The notes below the pieces were generated by a model. It saw only the letters and a program-made list of their open reading frames with translations, did not search any database and had not been told where the DNA came from. Made by a program: the position numbers and the translations under genes. This document shows, piece after piece, positions 33,266 to 44,379 of a stretch of DNA of 64,000 nucleotides (positions are counted from its first letter, which is position 1; every line of letters begins with the position of its first letter). Origin of the DNA: Nansenia antarctica. Its lineage: Eukaryota; Chordata; Actinopteri; Argentiniformes; Microstomatidae. Where the stretch lies: the NCBI GenBank assembly GCA_963989245.1, contig OZ022352.1:14539703-14603702 (forward strand). The letters are read 5' to 3'.

Positions 33266-36200
33266 GTGTCAGTCCTTCCCGGCCTTCACTCACTACTGCA
33301 GGTTTTGGTCGCTGGCATGGCACGGTTAGGCTGGCTGGCCGCGCGGGTTCAGTCCCAGGCTGGCAATACAGATGACAACAACAACAACAACACCACGCTG
33401 TCACTCTGGTCTACTGCCATGTTTACACAACTCACTGCCCACCAACTACTAGTCACTCCCAACCTATCCACTGAACTGCTCCCATCTGTACTCTGGTTTC
33501 ATCTCCAACTTGGACTCACCCTCCTGCTGCTCCTATCGTTTTGCCCTGGACCCCCGCCCACCATACTCACCTATACTGCCACTGACCTTCACTCACTGAA
33601 CCATAACCATCGCCTCACTGCTGCTGCTGCCACCGCCGCCACCAAGGCAGGCATTCTCCGCCGCCGCCGCTACATCCACCGAGGCTCCCAGCAACATCGA
33701 CACCGGACTCTACACCACCCTGAAGGCACAAACATCCCCTCATTCTGGACTACCTCTCGCTCACCTGTCATCACCCCACACCGCACCGCTGACCCCTCAA
33801 ACCTCCGCTCTCTCCCTCCTGCTCCCCCATCCATCTCCCTTGCACTATTGAACACTCGCTCTCTCTCCAACAAATCCCCTGTCATATCTGAACTGATACT
33901 GGACAACAACCTGGACATACTTCTCCTCACTGAAACCTGGCAACAACCCTCGGACTACTACTCACTCAACCAGGCCACCCCCCCTAATTACACCTACATC
34001 GCTAAACCCCGCCTCTCCAAGCGAGGGGGTGGTCTCGCTGCTCTCCACAAACTCACCCTAACTGTCACTGTACTGGACCTCAACCTCCCACCCATGTCAT
34101 CCTTCGAATACCTCGCCTTTTCACTCCCCAACTCTATAACTGCACTCCTACTCTACCGCCCACCGAAGCCACACCCCTCTTTTCTGTCTGATCTCTCTGA
34201 ACTCCTCACCATTGCCTCTTCCCTTTCTACCCGTCTCCTACTCACCGGTGACTTTAATATCCATGTCGACCAACCCAACTCCAACCTCACCTCTGATTTC
34301 CTCTCTCTCCTTGATTGTTTCCACCTCACCCAGCACATCAACTTCCCCACCCATGTAAAAGGCCACACACTCGACCTTGTCTGCTCTGCCTCCCTACCCA
34401 TATCCAACCCCCACCCTTTTCCTTTCCCACTCTCTGACCACCACTGCATCCTCTTCTCTGCCCCCCTGCCCCTACCGCGCCACCCCATCAAACGCACCAT
34501 CTCCTTCCGTAACATAAAATCTGTCAACCCACTCACTCTATCCCAGTCCATATCTTCTGCCCTCCCCACTGACTCCACTCCCACCAACCCGGAAGACTAC
34601 GCCACCTTACTCAACTCCATTCTCTCTGACTCCCTTGACTCACTGGCCCCCTTGAAAACCATCACTGTCTCCTTCACCACCTCCTCCCCCTGGTACACCC
34701 CTGAACTACGCACCATGAAACAGACCGGCCGCCAACTTGAACGACTACACAATAGAACCCACCTCACTGTCCATGCCGAAGTCTACAAGCAACATATCTC
34801 CTCCTACCGTGACGCACTCCAAGCTGCCAAATCTGCCTACTACTCCACCCTCATCAACACCTCCAATCGAAACCCCCGCACCCTCTTCTCCACTGTCAAG
34901 ACACTACTCCAACCCCCGGACAACAACACAACTTCCTCCCCTGACCTCTGCAACTCCTTTCTCCACGCCTTCAACAGCAAGATCTCCCACATCAATAGCT
35001 CACTGACTGCCTCCATCTCCAACTCCACCACCCCCGCCCCCCCTGCTGTCATCTTCCCCCCTCCTGACTACCCTCCCCCTACTCCTCTCACTACTTTCTC
35101 CCCTATTGACTCCTCCCTCATCACTACTATCATCACCGCCTCCAAAACAACCACCTGCTCCCTCGACCCCCTCCCTACCACCCTGACCAAGGCCTGCCTC
35201 CCTGCCCTCATCCCCCACCTCACTGCCCTCTTCAATCAGTCACTATCCCAAGGCCACGTTCCCTCATGCTACAAACTTGCCGCTGTCACCCCCATTCTCA
35301 AAAAGCCTACTCTTGACCCAGCCAATCTCTCCAACTACCGCCCCATCTCCAACCTACCATTCCTTTCCAAAACCCTAGAGCGCGTTGTCGCTGCCCAACT
35401 TCACTCCCACCTCCAATCCAACAAACTGTATGAACCCCTTCAATCTGGCTTCCGCCCACATCACAGCACTGAAACAGCCCTGGTCAAAGTAATCAACGAT
35501 CTCCTCACCTCTGCAGACTCAGGTGCCCTCAACATCCTAGTTCTACTAGACCTGAGTGCAGCCTTCGACACAGTGTCCCACTCCATCCTCCTTCAAAGGC
35601 TGCGCCAACTGGGTGTTGAGGGCACCGCCCTGGACTGGCTCACCTCCTACCTCACCAACAGACACCAGTTCATCTCCCTCTCCGGTCACACCTCCTCCTC
35701 CTCCTCTGTCACACAGGGGGTCCCACAAGGCTCAGTCCTCGGCCCCCTGCTCTTCCTCTGCTACACACTCCCCCTCGGTCACATCATCCGCCAATTCAAC
35801 CTGGACTTCCACTGCTACGCTGATGACACACAGATTTACATCACCACAAACTCCACCCAGAACCCACCCCTCACTCACATCGAAACCTGCATCTCCGCAA
35901 TAAAAACCTGGCTCACACACAACTTCCTCAAACTGAACAGTGAAAAGACCGAAGTCATCCTCATCGGCACCAAATCCACCCTCAATAAAACCGGACCCAT
36001 CACACTCACCATTGACGACACTACCATCACCCCCTCCCCCCTGGCTCGCAACCTCGGCTTCATTCTGGACCCCACCCTCTCATTCGATCCCCACGTCAGT
36101 TCCATTGTCAAGACATCCTACTTCCACCTCCGAAACATTGCAAAAATCAGACACTGCCTCTCCCCCCCCGCTGCTGAATCCCTCATCCACGCCTTCATCT

Positions 36201-36670
36201 CCTCCCGCCTCGACTACTGCAACTCCCTACTCACCGGCATCACCTCCCGCTCCCTCCATAGACTCCAGATGGTCCAAAACTCTGCTGCACGCCTCCTCTC
36301 AAACACCCGCTCCCGTGACCACATCACTCCTGTCCTCCACTCTCTCCACTGGCTCCCCATCAAAGAACGCATACAATTCAAAGTCCTCATCCTCACATAC
36401 AAAGCCCTCCATAGCCTGGCCCCCCCCTACCTGACTGACCTCCTTCTCCCCCACCGCCCTACCCGTACCCTCCGATCCTCATCCATTGTTCCCCTCACTG
36501 TCCCACCCTCAAAACTCAAAGGCTTCGGTCACCGTGCCTTTTCACGAGCCGCACCCCGCCTCTGGAACTCTCTCCCTCAACCACTCAGAGACTCACCCTC
36601 ACTCCTCACTTTTAAATCCCACCTCAAAACCTACCTGTTCTCCCACGCCTACAGCCTCCCCTACCCCTAG
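33266..36670 (+). CDS. L2-type LINE ORF2 (endonuclease-reverse transcriptase), apparently intact
   Basis: An uninterrupted 1134-codon frame. After a low-similarity N-terminal 185 residues it shows an APE-type endonuclease (LALLNTRSLSNKSPVI, LTETWQ, LLTGDFNIHVD, HTLDLVCS, SDHHCILFS), then a reverse transcriptase (NYRPISNLPFLSKTLERVV, LDLSAAFDTVSHSILL, GVPQGSVLGPLLF, FHCYADDTQIY with Asp 853-854), and the C-terminal region ending LKTYLFSHAYSLPYP. The true start may be downstream of 33266, since the conserved part begins near 33830. The known role is to nick target DNA and prime reverse transcription. The 3' UTR (36671-36955) ends AAGCGCTATATAAATCC plus (ATT)n, as in other L2-like pieces here. 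It lies upstream of ahcyl2 in the same orientation. Confidence 0.88.
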   Translation: MSVLPGLHSLLQVLVAGMARLGWLAARVQSQAGNTDDNNNNNTTLSLWSTAMFTQLTAHQLLVTPNLSTELLPSVLWFHLQLGLTLLLLLSFCPGPPPTILTYTATDLHSLNHNHRLTAAAATAATKAGILRRRRYIHRGSQQHRHRTLHHPEGTNIPSFWTTSRSPVITPHRTADPSNLRSLPPAPPSISLALLNTRSLSNKSPVISELILDNNLDILLLTETWQQPSDYYSLNQATPPNYTYIAKPRLSKRGGGLAALHKLTLTVTVLDLNLPPMSSFEYLAFSLPNSITALLLYRPPKPHPSFLSDLSELLTIASSLSTRLLLTGDFNIHVDQPNSNLTSDFLSLLDCFHLTQHINFPTHVKGHTLDLVCSASLPISNPHPFPFPLSDHHCILFSAPLPLPRHPIKRTISFRNIKSVNPLTLSQSISSALPTDSTPTNPEDYATLLNSILSDSLDSLAPLKTITVSFTTSSPWYTPELRTMKQTGRQLERLHNRTHLTVHAEVYKQHISSYRDALQAAKSAYYSTLINTSNRNPRTLFSTVKTLLQPPDNNTTSSPDLCNSFLHAFNSKISHINSSLTASISNSTTPAPPAVIFPPPDYPPPTPLTTFSPIDSSLITTIITASKTTTCSLDPLPTTLTKACLPALIPHLTALFNQSLSQGHVPSCYKLAAVTPILKKPTLDPANLSNYRPISNLPFLSKTLERVVAAQLHSHLQSNKLYEPLQSGFRPHHSTETALVKVINDLLTSADSGALNILVLLDLSAAFDTVSHSILLQRLRQLGVEGTALDWLTSYLTNRHQFISLSGHTSSSSSVTQGVPQGSVLGPLLFLCYTLPLGHIIRQFNLDFHCYADDTQIYITTNSTQNPPLTHIETCISAIKTWLTHNFLKLNSEKTEVILIGTKSTLNKTGPITLTIDDTTITPSPLARNLGFILDPTLSFDPHVSSIVKTSYFHLRNIAKIRHCLSPPAAESLIHAFISSRLDYCNSLLTGITSRSLHRLQMVQNSAARLLSNTRSRDHITPVLHSLHWLPIKERIQFKVLILTYKALHSLAPPYLTDLLLPHRPTRTLRSSSIVPLTVPPSKLKGFGHRAFSRAAPRLWNSLPQPLRDSPSLLTFKSHLKTYLFSHAYSLPYP

Positions 36671-36955
36671 CCATCTCCCCCATCCCTGCCACCCCCGCCC
36701 CCCCCCTGGACTTGCATACAACCTCCCCTATCCCTAACCTTCTCCCCTAACCCTCCCACCCCCCTCCCCCCATGGACATGCATACAACCTCCCCTTCCCC
36801 GTTCGTTAACTCTGTGTTCTATGTGCTCATGTTATCTGTTGCTTGTTGTTTCTGTGTTTTCCGTTTTTCCCATATTGTCAGCGTCTTTGAGCCTCGGAAA
36901 AGCGCTATATAAATCCAATGAATTATTATTATTATTATTATTTAAATGATACAAC
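36671..36955 (+). mobile_element. LINE 3' UTR and (ATT)n tail
   Basis: Two C-rich repeats (CCATGGACATGCATACAACC-like at 36707 and 36769), then GAGCCTCGGAAAAGCGCTAT and (TTA)n. The same tail motif, GTCTAGAAAAGCGC.ATATAA, ends several truncated copies further on. Confidence 0.8.
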
Positions 36956-38097
36956 TTAAGTTTTATTAGAGTAAAATAAACAAAATAATCTAAATGACAT
37001 ATGTATATGATTATGTATAAGAATCAGTGGTGTATGCCATGAGTGAATGGGTGAAGAATGTATGTTGTATGTGTAAGGGGTGTATGGATGTATGTAGTGT
37101 CAAACTAAGAGGCCCCAAAACCGTGGTACCCAGAGACCTCAGTCACCTCACCAAGAACCCTAAATGAACCAAAGCCTGTGGAAGAGATAGTGAGCTGAAG
37201 ACACACCCACACTATATATCCTCAGCTCATCCCAGGTGACACTGTTTAGCCTGACGACCTCCCCACTCTGCCCAGGCTCCCATAGGAACCAGCAACAAGG
37301 CGTCACACAGGCAGACAGTCAGTCAGGCAGTCAGGAAGGACTGACTTGAGACCACAAGAGCCAGGAAAAGACTTCAAGACTACCTGTTTTGTAATTCTTC
37401 GGTCTGCTTCAATTGCTTTAAGATTTCCTGATATTTATAGGTCACAAACTTTCCTTGATGTGTAAAGAAAATCAATAATAATAGCTAAATTGTAATATTT
37501 CGTTTATTATTAAAATTAATAATAAACTAAATTGTATCACAAAGTAATGAACCTGTGCCTTACATAGTTCTTTATGTTTGTAAAGTACCCTCAGTCACTA
37601 AGGATGCTGCAAGATACAGCAAGATATAACTGATATATGGTCGGTGGTAAAAATCAGTTGAGGTAGTGCTAAATTCCTTCTAACAAGCAACACTTTGTTT
37701 TGTTATTTTACTTATTTTTTAACTCAGAGGTATAGAAAAAGGACTGAGTCTTCTTTGACAGACAACTACAGCTATGTTGCCATAGGAACACATCCACTAG
37801 CTACACGGAGGTCTTGACACACTGGAGGAGTGAGGACCTCAGCTGGTGAACATAGAAAACAACACCTTAGAGATGAGCAACTGAAAACACTGACACAGAG
37901 GTGAGAGATTATTTACATCTCAGAATTCTTGTTTTTTTCAAATAAAGATGTTTATTTGCACACAAAGAAAAGCTCTTAGATTAGAAGAGGTAACAGAACC
38001 AGAAGGTCTTGTGTAAGAAAATTCAACTTTAAAATATGTTTAAAACATTAAAAAAAAAAAGAAAAAAAAATACAAGATTAGAGAGATACATACATTA
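36956..38097. other. Gap, AT-rich, no gene seen
   Basis: 1.1 kb of AT-rich DNA with no exon-like segment I can support. Possible distal 5' flank of ahcyl2. Confidence 0.4.
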
Positions 38098-38102
38098 GAA
38101 GT

Positions 38103-38345
38103 CGGTCAGATCAATGGACCTATCGCTAAGCCACGCCCCCTTTGAAAACTCAGACAAACAAACAACGCTTCACTGACAGTGACTGACTGACCGACCATGA
38201 CTGAATGACATTCAATGACTTACAATGGCGGGAGTTGGCACATTTCGGATTTCGGATTTACCACAGCAAGTAATAGACATTTTTAAAGATTACAAGAATA
38301 TTTTGTCCAGAAGCTTTTCACCATCAGATATTAGGGGGAGAGGGA
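38103..38345 (+). mobile_element. Interspersed repeat with MAGVGTFRISDL reading, copy 1
   Basis: Starts GGTCAGATCAATGGACC and AGCCACGCCCC and encodes, from ATG 38225, MAGVGTFRISDLPQQVIDIF. The same sequence is found inverted at 55822-56096, so this is a transposon part, not a host exon, despite the good-looking start codon. The copy at 55.8 kb has the same GATCAATGGAC..AAGCCACGCCCC end on its other side, suggesting terminal inverted repeats. Confidence 0.7.
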
Positions 38346-38407
38346 GGGGGAGGGGGGAGAGGGAGCAGTGTGTGCTCCAGGTGGAGGTGGCTCTTGCCAA
38401 TGTGCCA

Positions 38408-38438
<31 letters not shown>

Positions 38439-38454
38439 TGCCCCCTCCCTCCAG

Positions 38455-38658
38455 GATGGCTCCCCACACCCTGGCCTGGGTCCTTTTCCAGCGGAGGAGG
38501 AGCTCCAGACACTGGACTGGGACCAGGGGGAGCCAGGCAGGTTCACCCCAGGATCTGGACCCCGAGCATGGGGACGGAGAGAGGCTAGTCTGGCTCAGCC
38601 CTCTGAGAGCTCCACTGCTGGACAGCCACGGAAACATCCTGCCCCCCAGTGGCTGTAA
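38455..38658 (+). CDS. Possible terminal exon of an unknown gene
   Basis: A strong acceptor (about 30 C, then CTCTGCCCCCTCCCTCCAG) precedes an open 67-codon stretch ending in TAA: DGSPHPGLGPFPAEEELQTL, DWDQGEPGRF, ... HPAPQWL. Composition looks coding, but I recognise no family and found no upstream exon. It follows directly on a transposon repeat, so it may be spurious. Confidence 0.22.
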   Translation, partial: DGSPHPGLGPFPAEEELQTLDWDQGEPGRFTPGSGPRAWGRREASLAQPSESSTAGQPRKHPAPQWL

Positions 38659-38837
38659 AGGGTATAGTACATAGTACTCTCTGCTCTGGGGTCATGTGTG
38701 TCCTTGCTTAATCATTCTTTGCTTCCTTTGTCTGTAAAGTCTTGGAAATGCCTATATTTTGTAGTGTGCAGGCAGCTATATGACTGTGTGTGTGGAACCC
38801 CATATGACACAAGAGGTACACACCACCACCACCATTT

Positions 38838-39128
38838 GGGGCGGCTGTGTCTCAGGAGGTAGAGCCGCCGTCTAATGATCACATGGTTGTCAGACCTGCG
38901 GTTCGAGCCCCAGCTGGCCACGTGTCGAAGTGTCCTTGGGCAAGACACTGAACCCCAAATTGCTCCCAGTGAGCGGGCCGGCGCCTTGCATGGTAGCTTG
39001 CCTACCTCGCCATTGGTGTGTGAATGTGTGTGTGAACGGGTGAATGAGAGGCCATTGTAAAGCGCCTTGGATAAAGGCGCTATATAAGTCAGTCCATTTA
39101 CCATTTACCATTTACCACCACCACCACC
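38838..39128 (+). mobile_element. tRNA-headed SINE family A, copy 1
   Basis: GGGGCGGCTGTGTCTCAGGAGG with box B-like GCGGTTCGAGCCCCAG, body GTGTCCTTGGGCAAGACACTG, and an L2-like tail GCGCCTTGGATAAAGGCGCT, then (CCATTTA)n. Four more copies: 44380, 48553, 56820 and 61608. Confidence 0.85.
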
Positions 39129-40096
39129 CAGAGTTTCCATCTACCCCCTCTGCTCCTTTGCGCCCGCAAACCACCATGAAGGATATAGCAGGGCTGACCT
39201 CAGCCTGTCTCTCATAGTAAAGGCCATTGAGTCATCGATCATGTTGGTTCGTTTTTTTTGCAATTGTATTCTTTGTTTGATCTCTGTGTGACTATCATGG
39301 ACACAAGGTTTACTGTCAATACATCTCACCCTCCCTGTTTGTGTGCATTGTTACCATGTGTGTTTGGTCTCTTTATGCTCATTGTGACTTTGGCACGGTG
39401 TTGTCTGTGAAAACAAAGTGCGTATGTCACATGGGCCGGTTTCACAGAAAAGGCTTAACCCTAATCTTAGACTGAAAAGCAGTCTGTTCACGTAAACAGG
39501 AGAGAGTGTCAGAGTGTCAGGTTAAATGACTGTGTCCTTATCCGTCCATGGGGATGTCCGTCTGCCTGTGTCTCTCTGTCTTGTAGTGGTGTCGTAGAGA
39601 GTCTGTTTGACTGGGGCATATCTTGATATCGGTGTCCATACCAAGCCAGCAGAGTGTTTACACTATACATATTATGTAACAGGGACTTATCCGATTGTCC
39701 ATCTATTGTCGGTACACTTCAGTGGAGGTAGACATCGGAGGACGGGCTCATCGTAATGCGTGGAACGCAATGAGGAACGGCATCAAACACGCGTTTGATA
39801 CAACTCCTCATTCTGTTTCGTGCTTTACAACGAGCCCATCCTCCGACGTCTACCTCCACCAGCCTCCCCTGCCACACTTCCTTTACTGCTGTTGTGTGAT
39901 GAAACCCTAATGTGTCTAATGAATACATGCTTAACAGGGCAAGGGATCTGGACGATGTCGACTTAGGGAGGAGATCCTCATATCTTTTGGTGTGAGAGAA
40001 CGTCAAAGGTGTGTGGGAAGCCTGTACCTGCGCTCGGACCTGCCCTGACCTGGAGTTTAGAGTGACTGGTCCCAGTGACTCACTGTCCCTCCTGTT
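39129..40096. other. Gap before the first ahcyl2 first exon
   Basis: Apart from the palindrome, unique-looking sequence. 39900-40096 is GC-balanced and may contain 5' UTR or promoter of the exon at 40097, but no TATA box is obvious. Confidence 0.35.
39719..39862. repeat. Imperfect palindrome of about 140 bp
   Basis: GGTAGACATCGGAGGACGGG (39727) pairs with CCATCCTCCGACGTCTACC (39836-39854), and the interior also pairs (CGCAATGAGGA.. with ..CTCCTCATTCTG). May be a MITE; no clear target duplication. Confidence 0.6.
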
Positions 40097-40399
40097 ATGG
40101 CTGAGGGAGCAGAGCGAATGGATATTCCCTATGACGACCTTCCTCTCCCGGATGTGTTCCCCGAGCCCCATACAGAGGATGAGCTGTGGGATAAAGAGGC
40201 AGAGGAATGTTCTATCTCTTCATTGGCGCCGGGTGAAGACGGTCAGTCACCCACATCGAACCCAGACCTCCTGAAGATGTTGCAGGCTGCCGAGACCAGG
40301 CGGACTCAGACAGCACACGGCCAAACGCACAACGGAGACAGGGGAGACGTGTCCACCGGGGAAAGAGAGTTTGACACTGAAGCTCCAAAGAGGATGATG
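40097..40399 (+). CDS. ahcyl2: ahcyl2 candidate first exon 1a (long acidic N-terminus)
   Basis: ATG at 40097, 101 codons, donor ATGATG|GTAAAA, phase 0. Acidic and Ser/Pro-rich (MDIPYDDLPLPDVFPEPHTE, ECSISSLAPGEDGQSPTSN) and ends EFDTEAPKRMM. The EAPK-type ending just before the common QIQF exon parallels the TEAPR..KK and TKAPKK endings before QIQF in vertebrate AHCYL2 and AHCYL1, and phase 0 is what exon 2 requires. No other gene is recognisable for it. Inference: a long-isoform first exon; not proven without transcripts. Confidence 0.6.
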
Positions 40400-41395
40400 G
40401 TAAAAAATATATATTTTTTTTTTTTTATATAATATTTTTATGAATTAATGAATGAATGAATGAATCTTTTTTATTTCGAACATGATTTCAAATAATAAAA
40501 GAGCAAATAACTAATATGAAGAGTACAGACCTATCAATGTTGGAAAGGGAGTAGGATGAAGCCTAAGCTTGTCATGTCCTACCCCTATCCGTCACTCTCA
40601 AGTGAGAACAACTATACTTCAATTATATATGTATAATTTGTTAATTGGATTGACTGTAATGTCTGCTGTAGGCTACTGGGTTAGTGATACATGGCTTGTA
40701 AACAAACGTACATTTTAGGACGTGTTCAAAAGCAAGGACTGTGTGATCATCTAATTATGTGTAGTTTTGCATGTGTTTTGATTCAGAGCGAGTTTCTCCG
40801 GTATTTGGTTTGAGGGGTATCAACATTCAAATAAGCATGTCTATTTTTCGTGTATGAAACATCATTTGAAAGCTTACAATCTGCACTTTCATAATCTTTC
40901 ACAACTTTCACTTTTCAAAATAAACAGAAAAATGAACTTTTTCACCAGACCCTGTCACACTTGTGTTGTGCTTTCAGAGATGTGGGGAGGGTCACAATCT
41001 GAATGTTACGTTGTCATCTAATTATGACTAATTAGTGTTATTCTACTGCCCCGCTTGTACTGTCTCTCCAGCAAAAAAACAAAAAATACTTTTTCACAAC
41101 GACTGCCAGTGGCCCCGGGCCTGAGCTAGATTACGCCTCCTGAACTGGTGGATTGATGATTCACTTGCTTAGTGAAATGTATTGATTGTAAGTCGCTTTG
41201 GAATAAGGCGTCTGCTAAATGCCAAAAATGCAAATACTTTGTGTCAGAATGCACTGAAGGAATAACTCCCTTCAGGACTGTCAACCAGAGCACATTCTGC
41301 ACACGCTCACTCACTTCACTGAGAGAACGTGCATCTGCATAAGGCTGTTAATCATCTCACTTTCAGTGTCCAATCATTATGAATGTTTTACGTCA
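40400..41395. other. Intron, with LINE/SINE scraps
   Basis: (GAAT)n-tailed fragment at 40440-40620 (TTTTTTATTTCGAACATG), SINE tail relic at 41165-41233. No exon seen. Confidence 0.5.
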
Positions 41396-41812
<417 letters not shown>

Positions 41813-41927
41813 CACTCACACACCTGGATTAGGTGGGGATAGGTAACAAAGAATTCTTTCCCTGATTGTGTGATTTTCCGGCGCCACCAGAGTTGAGATG
41901 CAGTCACTGTGTTGTAAACAATGAGTC

Positions 41928-42585
41928 AGTCCTCCCACTCCTCCCCTCCTCCCCTCCTCCCCTCCTCCCCTCCTCCCACTCCTCCCCTCCTCCCACTCCT
42001 CCCCTCCTCCCCTCCTCCCCTCCTCCCACTCCTCCCCTCCTCCCCTCCTCCCACTCCTCCCCTCCTCCCCTCCTCCCACTCCTCCCCTCCTCCCCTCCTC
42101 CCACTCCTCCCCTCCTCCCACTCCTCCCCTCCTCCCCTCCTCCCCTCCTCCCACTCCTCCCCTCCTCCCCTCCTCCCACTCCTCCCCTCCTCCCACTCCT
42201 CCCCTCCTCCCCTCCTCCCCTCCTCCCACTCCTCCCCCTCCTCCCCTCCTCCCCTCCTCCCCTCCTCCCACTCCTCCCCTCCTCCCCTCCTCCCACTCCT
42301 CCCCTCCTCCCCCTCCTCCCCTCCTCCCACTCCTCCCCCTCCTCCCCTCCTCCCCTCCTCCCACTCCTCCCACTCCTCCCCTCCTCCCACTCCTCCCCTC
42401 CTCCCCTCCTCCCACTCCTCCCCTCCTCCCACTCCTCCCCTCCTCCCCTCCTCCCACTCCTCCCCTCCTCCCCTCCTCCCCTCCTCCCACTCCTCCCCTC
42501 CTCCCCTCCTCCCCTCCTCCCCTCCTCCCACTCCTCCCCTCCTCCCCTCCTCCCACTCCTCCCCTCCGCCCACTCCTCCCCCTCA
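41928..42585. repeat. CTCCTCCC-type pyrimidine minisatellite, about 650 bp
   Basis: Units CTCCCCTC and CTCCCACTC in irregular order; almost only C and T on this strand, with A once per CCCACT. The minus strand is GGGGAGGAGG-rich, prone to G-quadruplex or triplex. Lies in the ahcyl2 5' region between candidate first exons. Confidence 0.95.
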
Positions 42586-42833
42586 TCTCCCTCAGCAGAG
42601 CCCAGTTAGCCAACCTCTTCAATGAATGCTGCTGTCCTTTTGGTTATGTTTGTGTATCCTTGTGCTTTTCCACAAGGAAACTATAATCTATAGAGATCAT
42701 TCAAAGTCACACACACATACGCACACACATACATACACACATACGCACCACATATTGCCTTTTTAATGTTTACCCTTGGAACCAAAGAACACTTCAAACG
42801 TCATTTTTATTCATTAGAGTCCTCAGGTGAGTG

Positions 42834-42840
42834 TATAAAT
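42834..42840 (+). promoter_or_regulatory. TATA-like element upstream of exon 1b
   Basis: TATAAAT, about 390 bp before the ATG at 43225. Could serve that exon with a long 5' UTR; the distance makes this weak. Confidence 0.25.
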
Positions 42841-43224
42841 CCCTCCTTCGCACCCCCCTCCTTACACTCCTTCTCTCCCTCCCTCTTTCTCAGCTCTGTT
42901 CTGGAATCGTTTCCTCTCAGCAGCTCTCACCTCACAAAAGACTCTTTCTTTCACCTGCACCCGTCTCCTCTCTCCTCTCTCCTCTCTCCTGTCTCCTCTC
43001 TCCTCTCACCTGTCACCTGTCTCCTCTCACCTGTCACCTGGGCGTGGGAGTCGGGAGTGTGGCTCTTCTCACAGGGTTCACTTGCACGCCGCCATTATAC
43101 CTGAACCATCCCGTGGAATACCGTCAGTCTGTAGTCGAACACAGTCAGTCCACAAGGTCACACGCGGTTACAGAGTGGTTCCAGTGTGGTTACAGTGCGG
43201 TTGCTCTGAGAGGGATCTGCCAGC

Positions 43225-43299
43225 ATGAAGAAGGGCTACAGCCTGGTCAACCTCAGCAAAGGCAGGGACCAGGAAGCTGTGCAATCCGTCTGTCTCAAG
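43225..43299 (+). CDS. ahcyl2: ahcyl2 candidate first exon 1b
   Basis: ATG in context CAGCATGA, 25 codons MKKGYSLVNLSKGRDQEAVQ + SVCLK, donor AAG|GTACCG, phase 0, as exon 2 needs. Basic and Ser-containing. It lies between exons 1a and 1c, in the right orientation, and no other gene would use it. Together with exon 2 onward it gives 516 residues. Predicted from phase and context, not from similarity. Confidence 0.55.
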
Positions 43300-44379
43300 G
43301 TACCGACAGTCAACGCATTAGTCTTTGTGATGTCATGTTCAGTTCCTGTGTACAGGGTTCCTACAAGTTTATGTCGAATTTAAGACCTTTTTAGACCTTT
43401 TTAAGACCTCTTTGGATAGAATTTTAGACTTATCGCGACACCATGTGATAGCTTTTTGTCATCCTCGATGGTGGAGGTGATGAAATTAGGGATTTCACTG
43501 CCATACAGACAAAAAAGGAAGCGAATTGGCATTTTTGGGGGTTTCAGCTTGATTAATTTCCGCGTAAATAGATTGGACTGATTTCCTTGCAGGATCTCAT
43601 TTTTAAGACCTAGCACCTCATTTTTAGACCGAATAACTGAAATGTAGGACCTTTTTAGGCCTTATGAATTGGATTGTTGGATTTTAGATTTTAAGGCTTT
43701 TTATTAATAATAATAATAATACATTTATTTTATAAGGCGCCTTTCATGGCACTCAAGGTCGCCGTACAACAAATTTAAAAACAGTTGCAAAATTCAAATA
43801 CAGAGAAATATACAGTATACATTTTTAAGACCAGCGAGGGAACCCTGTGTGGAGAGAGAGCCCATGAGGCTGGGCAAGCAAGATTCCAGGTGGAGATCTG
43901 GACCTTTTGAGGGAATATTTCTGGAAGGGATATCGTAACTCTCCAAGAGGTAAAACTAATTAAATTGTGCAGCATGCTACCTTGGATTCCCTCTCATTGA
44001 CTCATGGTTATGCTCATGTAAGTCGCTGCTTGTGCTAATGTAACTCACTAGGTATGCTAGTAACTCCCTCACTAATGTAACTCACTAGGGAGTGGACTTC
44101 AATCTTTCTTGGTCCTTTAGAGTATTTTCTATGTCAAGTCTATGACTGATTTCGTCATTTTAGGTGAACTACAGTATCTGTGTCGTCAGCACAGTGTCTG
44201 TCAGCAGTGTCTCACAGTGTAGCCAGGTTATCCCTTAACTCTGGGTCGTTATCCAGTTAACTTTGTCATTCATTTCAACCTGACCTGTGAAGCAGTTCAG
44301 TTTCCTTCACCCGTATTCATTATGTGTCAAACATTAAGCAGCCGTTTGAGTCACAGACACAAATCACCACAGAGGTTTG
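43300..44379. other. Intron with an L2 tail
   Basis: A minus-oriented L2-like 3' fragment at 43701-43831 ((TAA)n, TTTATTTTATAAGGCGCCTT). The stretch 43350-43700 repeats the motif TTTTTAGACC(T), a worn interspersed repeat. No exon seen. Confidence 0.55.

Noticed and set aside
33266..36670. Host protein-coding gene for the 1134-codon frame
   Set aside because: Endonuclease and reverse-transcriptase motifs and the (ATT)n tail make it a LINE.
38225..38674. First exon of an ahcyl2 long isoform at ATG 38225
   Set aside because: The start region is an interspersed repeat found inverted at 55822-56096, and no phase 0 donor follows.
41816..42625. Open frames of 215-268 codons in the CTCCTCCC repeat
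   Set aside because: Low-complexity Pro-Ser-Leu or Gly-Glu-Arg products of the minisatellite, no start context, no splice signals.
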